From positions 1 to 64,000 of the forward strand of contig NASX01000001.1 of the NCBI GenBank assembly GCA_002085155.1: DNA of 64,000 nucleotides. Reading direction: 5' to 3'. Each line of letters begins with the position of its first letter. The stretch's first letter is position 1. The notes under the pieces are model-generated. The model was not told the DNA's origin and ran no database searches. It saw only the letters and a list, made by a program, of their open reading frames with translations. The position numbers and the translations under genes are program-made. Source of the DNA: Sorangiineae bacterium NIC37A_2 (GTDB lineage Bacteria; Myxococcota_A; Polyangia; Polyangiales; Polyangiaceae). Shown here one piece after another: positions 58,845-64,000 of this stretch.

Positions 58845-59489
58845 ATGTCGACTCTCACGGTTCGCGTCTCCTCTACCCTTCTCGCCCTGGCCCTCGCCTC
58901 GGTCGCCTGCAACAACAATCCGACCGCAGGGAAGACTCAGGCCAAGACCTCCGAGGCCGTCACGCCCGCTCCGGCCGCAGCTCCCTCGGAGAACACCCAG
59001 ACGATCCCGCTCACCAAGGCCAGTGGTAAGGTCGGCTTTGTCGGCGCCAAGGTCACCGACAAGCACGAAGGCAGCTTCGCCGACTACTCCGGCTCGATCA
59101 CGCTCGTGGACGGTGCTGTCGAGAAGAGCTCGGTCAAAGTCACCATCGACATCAAGTCTCTCGAGATCGAACCCGACAAGCTCAAGAGCCACCTCCTCAG
59201 CCCCGACCTGTTCGACTCTGAGAAGTTCCCGACCTCCGAGTTCGCTTCGACCAAGATCGCTCCCGCCGACGGCGGCAAGTACGAGGTCACCGGAAACCTG
59301 ACGCTCCACGGCGTGACCAAGTCGATCTCCTTCCCGGCGGAGATCGCGGTGAGCCCGAGCGCCGTCACGGTCAAGGCCGAGTTCGGCATCAACCGCAAGG
59401 ACTTCGGAATCGTTTACCCTGGTATGCCCGACGACCTGATCAAAGACGACGTCCTGATCCAGCTCGACCTGAAGGCCGACCGCTCCTAA
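58845..59489 (+). CDS. YceI-family lipoprotein
   Basis: Lipobox SVAC; GKVGFVGAKVTDKHEGSFADYSGSI ... LKSHLLSPDLFDSEKFPTSEFAST. Confidence 0.93.
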   Translation: MSTLTVRVSSTLLALALASVACNNNPTAGKTQAKTSEAVTPAPAAAPSENTQTIPLTKASGKVGFVGAKVTDKHEGSFADYSGSITLVDGAVEKSSVKVTIDIKSLEIEPDKLKSHLLSPDLFDSEKFPTSEFASTKIAPADGGKYEVTGNLTLHGVTKSISFPAEIAVSPSAVTVKAEFGINRKDFGIVYPGMPDDLIKDDVLIQLDLKADRS

Positions 59490-59579
59490 TCCGACCCGTC
59501 GTCTTTCAAAAAGCGCGCATCCCGCCCGGGATGCGCGCGTTTGTTTTATGGGGACTCGAGTCGCGATAGCTTCCGCGCC

Positions 59580-60947
59580 ATGTCCTTGCTGACGATCGCT
59601 GCGATCCTGCTTGCATTGACCGGGCTCTTCGCCTGGATCAACCAACGCTTCTTCAAGCTCCCGGTGACCATTGGCTTGATGATCCTCGCCCTCAGCAACG
59701 CGCTCGGGCTCCTGGTCCTCGAACAGATCGAGCCGCGCTGGGTCGAGCCGGTCGAGCGCATGATGATGTCGATCGACTTCGACCGGACCTTGATGCACGG
59801 GATGCTGGGTTACCTGCTGTTCGCGGGCGCGCTCCATGTCGACATGGCCAAGCTCCGGAACCAGCGCGCGATCGTCCTCTTGCTCGCGACCGTGGGCGTC
59901 TTACTCACGGCCGTCCTCGTGGGCGGAGCGACCTGGTTCGTCACCCAGCTCTTCAACCTCCACGTTCCATTCGTCTTCTGCTTGGCCTTCGGTGCGCTCA
60001 TCGCGCCGACCGATCCGATCGCGGTGCTCGCGATCCTGAAGAAGGTTGGCGCTCCCAAGAGCATTGAGATCAAGCTGGCGGGAGAGAGCTTGTTCAACGA
60101 CGGCGTGGCCGTGGTGCTCTTCATCGGCCTGCTTCGCATCGCCGGGGTCGGAGGGCCGGCCGCGGTGGCTCGCGCTGCCCAGCAGGATCTCACGGACGAA
60201 ATCCTCCATCACGCCGAGGGCGTCCTCAAGCTGTTCATGGTCGAAGTCGGCGGCGGCATCTTGCTCGGCCTGGCTCTCGGCGGCCTCTTGGTTGCGCTCC
60301 TCGCGCGCATCGACGACTACAAGACAGAGGTGCTCCTGACGCTCGCGGGAGTGACGGGCGGCTACGAGCTCTGCACCGTGTTCCATTTCTCGGGACCGCT
60401 CGCCATGGTCATCGCGGGGCTCTTCATCGGGAACCGCGGACGCATGGCCGCGCTCAGTGAAGAGTCGGCTCGCCGGCTTGACGACTTCTGGGAGCTGATC
60501 GACGAAATCTTGAACTCCGTGCTCTTCGTCCTGATCGGACTCGAAGTGCTCATCATCACCCTCGAGCCGAGCTACCTGATCGCGGGCGCGCTCGTCATTC
60601 CCCTTGTGCTGCTCGGTCGCCTCGTGACAGTGGCCGGCCTGACCTGGCTCCTCAAGCGAACCCACGAGTTCTCAGCGGGCGCGACCCGAGTTCTCGCTTG
60701 GGCGGGGCTCCGGGGTGGCGTCTCCGTCGCGCTCGCCCTCTCTCTGAAGGGCAAACTGCCCCCTGAGATGAGCGCGGTCGGCGACCTGCTCGTCACGATG
60801 ACCTACGTCGTCGTCTGCTTCTCCATCATCGTCCAAGGCCTCACCATCGGACCCTTGGTGAAGAAGCTGGGTCTCGCGGGACTGCCTCCGAGCATGCCCC
60901 CGAGCATGCCGCCGGCTCCGGTTGCTCCGCCCCCGCCCGGACACTGA
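59580..60947 (+). CDS. CPA1-family Na+/H+ antiporter
   Basis: GALIAPTDPIAVLAILKK, GESLFNDGVAVVLF, AWAGLRGGVSVALALSL; Pro-rich C-terminal tail. Confidence 0.93.
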   Translation: MSLLTIAAILLALTGLFAWINQRFFKLPVTIGLMILALSNALGLLVLEQIEPRWVEPVERMMMSIDFDRTLMHGMLGYLLFAGALHVDMAKLRNQRAIVLLLATVGVLLTAVLVGGATWFVTQLFNLHVPFVFCLAFGALIAPTDPIAVLAILKKVGAPKSIEIKLAGESLFNDGVAVVLFIGLLRIAGVGGPAAVARAAQQDLTDEILHHAEGVLKLFMVEVGGGILLGLALGGLLVALLARIDDYKTEVLLTLAGVTGGYELCTVFHFSGPLAMVIAGLFIGNRGRMAALSEESARRLDDFWELIDEILNSVLFVLIGLEVLIITLEPSYLIAGALVIPLVLLGRLVTVAGLTWLLKRTHEFSAGATRVLAWAGLRGGVSVALALSLKGKLPPEMSAVGDLLVTMTYVVVCFSIIVQGLTIGPLVKKLGLAGLPPSMPPSMPPAPVAPPPPGH

Positions 60948-61072
60948 AGACGCGCTCGACCCACCGAACGCGTCCCCGCGACCTCTCAGCCCCTCGCCTG
61001 GGCGCGGGGAGCACGCGGCTCCCCGCGTTCGGGCGCGCTTTCAGAGACACCGCGCGCGCGAAAGGCGCGAGC

Positions 61073-62203
61073 TTACGCAATCTTTCTGATCGCCGTCCTG
61101 TGGAGGGCGACGCCGTAGAGCAGCAAAAAGCCGACGGGGACCACCACAAACTCCTGCCAGAGCTCCAAGCCAACATCCGCATCATCGATGAGCAGGAAGA
61201 CGCCGAGAGCGAGCAGGACGTGCGCACAGAAGACCGCGAGGGACTCTCGCCCGAGGCGCGCCAGCGCCCGCGCGAAGAGCGCCCGACCGAACTTCGGTCC
61301 TACCTGAGCCAAAACGATCAGCCAGGCGCCGAGATTCACGAGCCTGAGGGGCGCGAGCCTCCATTTGTCGAGCAGCGCGGGCGCGTCGACACTCATTCCC
61401 CAAAGCCGCTCCGCGTAGCGCAGGCCGAGGAAAAAGAGACAGGTCGCGATCGCCGCCGGAAGCAGTCCCCGCGGCAATGCCCCCGCGAGCGACGCGCGCG
61501 TCCCCTTCGATACTCCGAGAAACAGCCCCAGACACCAAAGCAGCTGCCACCCGAGCAAGTCGAACGCTCCAAACACGTACTCAGGCATCTCACCGAACAC
61601 CGCCAGAGCGAGAGCGTGACCGTGAGCGCGCGCTCCGAGCTGAGCCAGGCCCCAGAGGAGCGCGCTCGGAAGGAGGACAAATCGAGCGCCGCGCCGCACC
61701 ATGACCTCGAGGACCAGGGGAGTCAGCGCCAGAAACACCGCGTAGAGCGGGAGAATGTCGAAGAGCGGCGGCTCGTAGACGAGAAGCGGCGCGGCCACGA
61801 GCGCGCGTCCCGGCTCATCGATGAAGAAAGAGAGGACGTTGTAGATGGCGGGCCGATCCGAGAAGAAGCTGGCCAGCAGGAACGCGACGTAGAGGAGCGC
61901 GAGGTGCGCCCCGTAGATGAAGAGGGCGCGGCGCCAGAGTGCTTTTTGGACGGGAGCTGGGCCCTGCTGACGAAGACGCGGCGTGTAGATGTGCGCGACC
62001 AAAAAGGCCGAAAGAAAAACGAAGCCTTCGGCGGCGGAGACGAATCCGAACGCGTCGTGGCTATAGGTGCTGAAACGGGTCGGCAAGTGCGTCACGGTCA
62101 TGAGCACCAAAAACAGGCCACGCAGGGCGTCGAGCCCTGGGATGCGCTCAGGTTTTTCGAGCGAAGCCGCGCGAGCCGGCCCCGACAAATTCTCTAAAGC
62201 CAT
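61073..62203 (-). CDS. OpgC-domain membrane protein
   Basis: RIPGLDALRGLFLVLMTVTHLPTRFSTYSHDAFGFVSAAEGFVFLSAFLVAHIY. Confidence 0.85.
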   Translation of the reverse strand: MALENLSGPARAASLEKPERIPGLDALRGLFLVLMTVTHLPTRFSTYSHDAFGFVSAAEGFVFLSAFLVAHIYTPRLRQQGPAPVQKALWRRALFIYGAHLALLYVAFLLASFFSDRPAIYNVLSFFIDEPGRALVAAPLLVYEPPLFDILPLYAVFLALTPLVLEVMVRRGARFVLLPSALLWGLAQLGARAHGHALALAVFGEMPEYVFGAFDLLGWQLLWCLGLFLGVSKGTRASLAGALPRGLLPAAIATCLFFLGLRYAERLWGMSVDAPALLDKWRLAPLRLVNLGAWLIVLAQVGPKFGRALFARALARLGRESLAVFCAHVLLALGVFLLIDDADVGLELWQEFVVVPVGFLLLYGVALHRTAIRKIA

Positions 62204-62296
62204 TTCCTCGGATATCCCCACCTTGGCGCAAACCGTGCGCGAGGTCGACCCGAGGAGTGTTGGCGCACCGGCCCAAGGGGCTATAGAGCAGTCCAG

Positions 62297-62980
62297 ATGC
62301 GTCCTTGGCTCGCCGTGGAGAGCGCCACCATCCCCGGCGAAACCCAGGAACTGAAGCTGCTCCAGCGTGGGGACGAGTTTTCGATCCTGCTCGGGAACAA
62401 TGTGCTCATGGGCACGCGACTCTTCGGCTCCGAGGAAGCTCTGGCGAGTTTGAGCGCCGAGCGCGTGAAAAAGAAGAAGGGCGCTCACGTTCTCATCGGT
62501 GGGCTCGGCATGGGTTTCACGCTCCGTGCAGCCCTCTCAGCTTTCCCTCTCACTACGCGCTTCTCCGTCGCGGAGCTCGTGCCCGCTGTGATCGCCTGGG
62601 CTCGAGGGCCCCTTCGCTCCGTGCACGGCTCTTCCCTCGATAGCTCTCGGGTCTCGATTGTGGAAAGCGACGTGACAGCGCTGATTCGCGGCGCTGAAGC
62701 AGAGTTCGACGCGATCTTGCTCGACGTCGACAACGGTCCCGAAGGCCTGACGCGCCCCAGCAATCGCGCCCTCTACGGTCCGCGGGGACTCGAGGAGGCG
62801 CGCCGGGCGCTCTGTCCCGGTGGTGTTCTCGCTGTTTGGTCAGCAGGCCCCGATGGGCGGTTTGTTCGGCGACTCCGACAAGCAGGCTTTGAGGTCGAAG
62901 AAAAAAAGGTGCGCGCGAACGGCAAGCGCACCGGCGGACACCACGTGATCTGGCTCGCGGTCAAACCGAACGAACGGTAA
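62297..62980 (+). CDS. Spermidine-synthase-like methyltransferase-fold protein
   Basis: VLIGGLGMGFTLRAAL, VAELVPAVIAWAR, AILLDVDNGPEGLTRPSNRALY. Confidence 0.82.
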   Translation: MRPWLAVESATIPGETQELKLLQRGDEFSILLGNNVLMGTRLFGSEEALASLSAERVKKKKGAHVLIGGLGMGFTLRAALSAFPLTTRFSVAELVPAVIAWARGPLRSVHGSSLDSSRVSIVESDVTALIRGAEAEFDAILLDVDNGPEGLTRPSNRALYGPRGLEEARRALCPGGVLAVWSAGPDGRFVRRLRQAGFEVEEKKVRANGKRTGGHHVIWLAVKPNER

Positions 62981-63126
62981 GCGCAAAAGTCGCTCCGGGC
63001 CCCTCGGACCCTCCCTCGACGTGTTCCCCCCCGAGGCAGCGCACAAAAACAAAAGCGCTTCCGAAAATGTACGGAAGCGCTCGCGTCGATCTTCCCCGCA
63101 AAGGGCGGGTGCTCAGACGGAAAATC

Positions 63127-63294
63127 TTATTTCGAGTGGGGCGGCATCTTCATCTCTTTGAAGACGACATGCTGCCGAACGACGGGGTCGTACTTCTTCA
63201 GCTCGAGCTTGCCCTGCTGAGTACGCTTGTTCTTCGTCGTGTAATACGTGAAGCCGGTTCCGGCGGACGAGACGAGACGGATGTTGTCGCGCAT
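63127..63294 (-). CDS. rpmG: 50S ribosomal protein L33
   Basis: Manual translation [55 protein letters not shown] (below the ORF-track length cut-off). Confidence 0.96.
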   Translation of the reverse strand: MRDNIRLVSSAGTGFTYYTTKNKRTQQGKLELKKYDPVVRQHVVFKEMKMPPHSK

Positions 63295-63443
63295 GGGACC
63301 GGGGCCGTATCATGCCCCCTCGGCCTCGGCAACGAAAAATGCGCCTCCAGATCAAGAAAGACGCCTGCGAGCGCCTCATTTAGCTTGACGCTCCGGTAAG
63401 TCCGTGGCTGACTCCCCGCCCCCCCGGTACGAGGCTACGACCT

Positions 63444-63596
63444 ATGAGCAAGCGAACTTTCCAACCCAGCAACACCAGCCGCCTCCGCACCCATGGTTTC
63501 CGCAAGCGGAACAGCACGAAGGGCGGCCGCAAGGTGCTCAAGAATCGCCGTCAGCGTGGCCGGTGGCGCCTGGCCGTGACCGCGTACCAGAAGTGA
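63444..63596 (+). CDS. rpmH: 50S ribosomal protein L34
   Basis: Manual translation [50 protein letters not shown]. Confidence 0.97.
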   Translation: MSKRTFQPSNTSRLRTHGFRKRNSTKGGRKVLKNRRQRGRWRLAVTAYQK

Positions 63597-64000
63597 CCCG
63601 ATCCGGGCCGCCGCGGGGAGAGGCCCACCGAGGCAATCTTGCGGAGTCTCCGGTTCAAGGCGCTCGCTTTGGGCCGGATCGGAAGCTCCGCAAGGCCTAT
63701 GAATTTCGCGAAGTCCAAGGGAACGCCCTCCGCGTTCCCACGGATGCGTTTGTCTTTTTGTTGCACAGGCGCGCAGACGCCCAGGGCCCCTCGCGCCTCG
63801 GCCTTGTCGCCTCCCGCAAGGTCGGCTGCGCCGTCCAAAGAAATCGCCTCAAGCGCTTGATGCGCGAGGCCTTCCGAAAAGGCGCCTTTGGGCTCCCCGA
63901 CGGGACAGACCTCGTCGTGATCTTTCGGCCCGGCTTCTCGGAGCTCGGGCTCAGTGATGTGGAAGCCGCGATCGAGCGCTCCCGGCCGCGGCTGAAAAAG
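63593..64000 (+). CDS. rnpA: Ribonuclease P protein component, 3' truncated by window edge
   Basis: GTG overlaps rpmH stop; [29 protein letters not shown] ... [30 protein letters not shown]. Confidence 0.94.
   Translation, partial: MTRSGPPRGEAHRGNLAESPVQGARFGPDRKLRKAYEFREVQGNALRVPTDAFVFLLHRRADAQGPSRLGLVASRKVGCAVQRNRLKRLMREAFRKGAFGLPDGTDLVVIFRPGFSELGLSDVEAAIERSRPRLKK

Overview
64 kb window of a high-GC chromosome. Many secreted lipoproteins carry Gly/Ala/Ser-rich linkers, which suggests a Myxococcota/Polyangia-type organism (inference only). Main content: (i) a cobalamin island at about 1.1-11.9 kb: cobalamin riboswitch, TonB-dependent receptor, a translationally coupled lipoprotein, BtuFCD-like ABC importer, MetH and a PduO-type adenosyltransferase; (ii) housekeeping and regulatory genes, including xylose isomerase, a two-component system, an RRM protein, a Gdx/SugE-type exporter, RlmN and GpsA; (iii) a TamA/TamL-TamB pair; (iv) an accessory stretch at about 39.7-51.2 kb with a KSI/GNAT/nitrilase operon, three toxin-antitoxin modules, a GH43 lipoprotein, a multiply broken IS3-family remnant, and a pilin gene with a candidate sigma-54 promoter; (v) rpmG, rpmH and rnpA at the right end. 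No CRISPR array, tRNA, rRNA or prophage was recognised. The most interesting candidates are the riboswitch-controlled lipoprotein coupled to the B12 receptor (possible functional analogue of BtuG), the overlapping KSI-GNAT-nitrilase operon, a lipobox-bearing TamA homologue, the pilA sigma-54 site, and the set of linker-tethered lipoproteins. All family calls come from reading the sequences; no database search was run.
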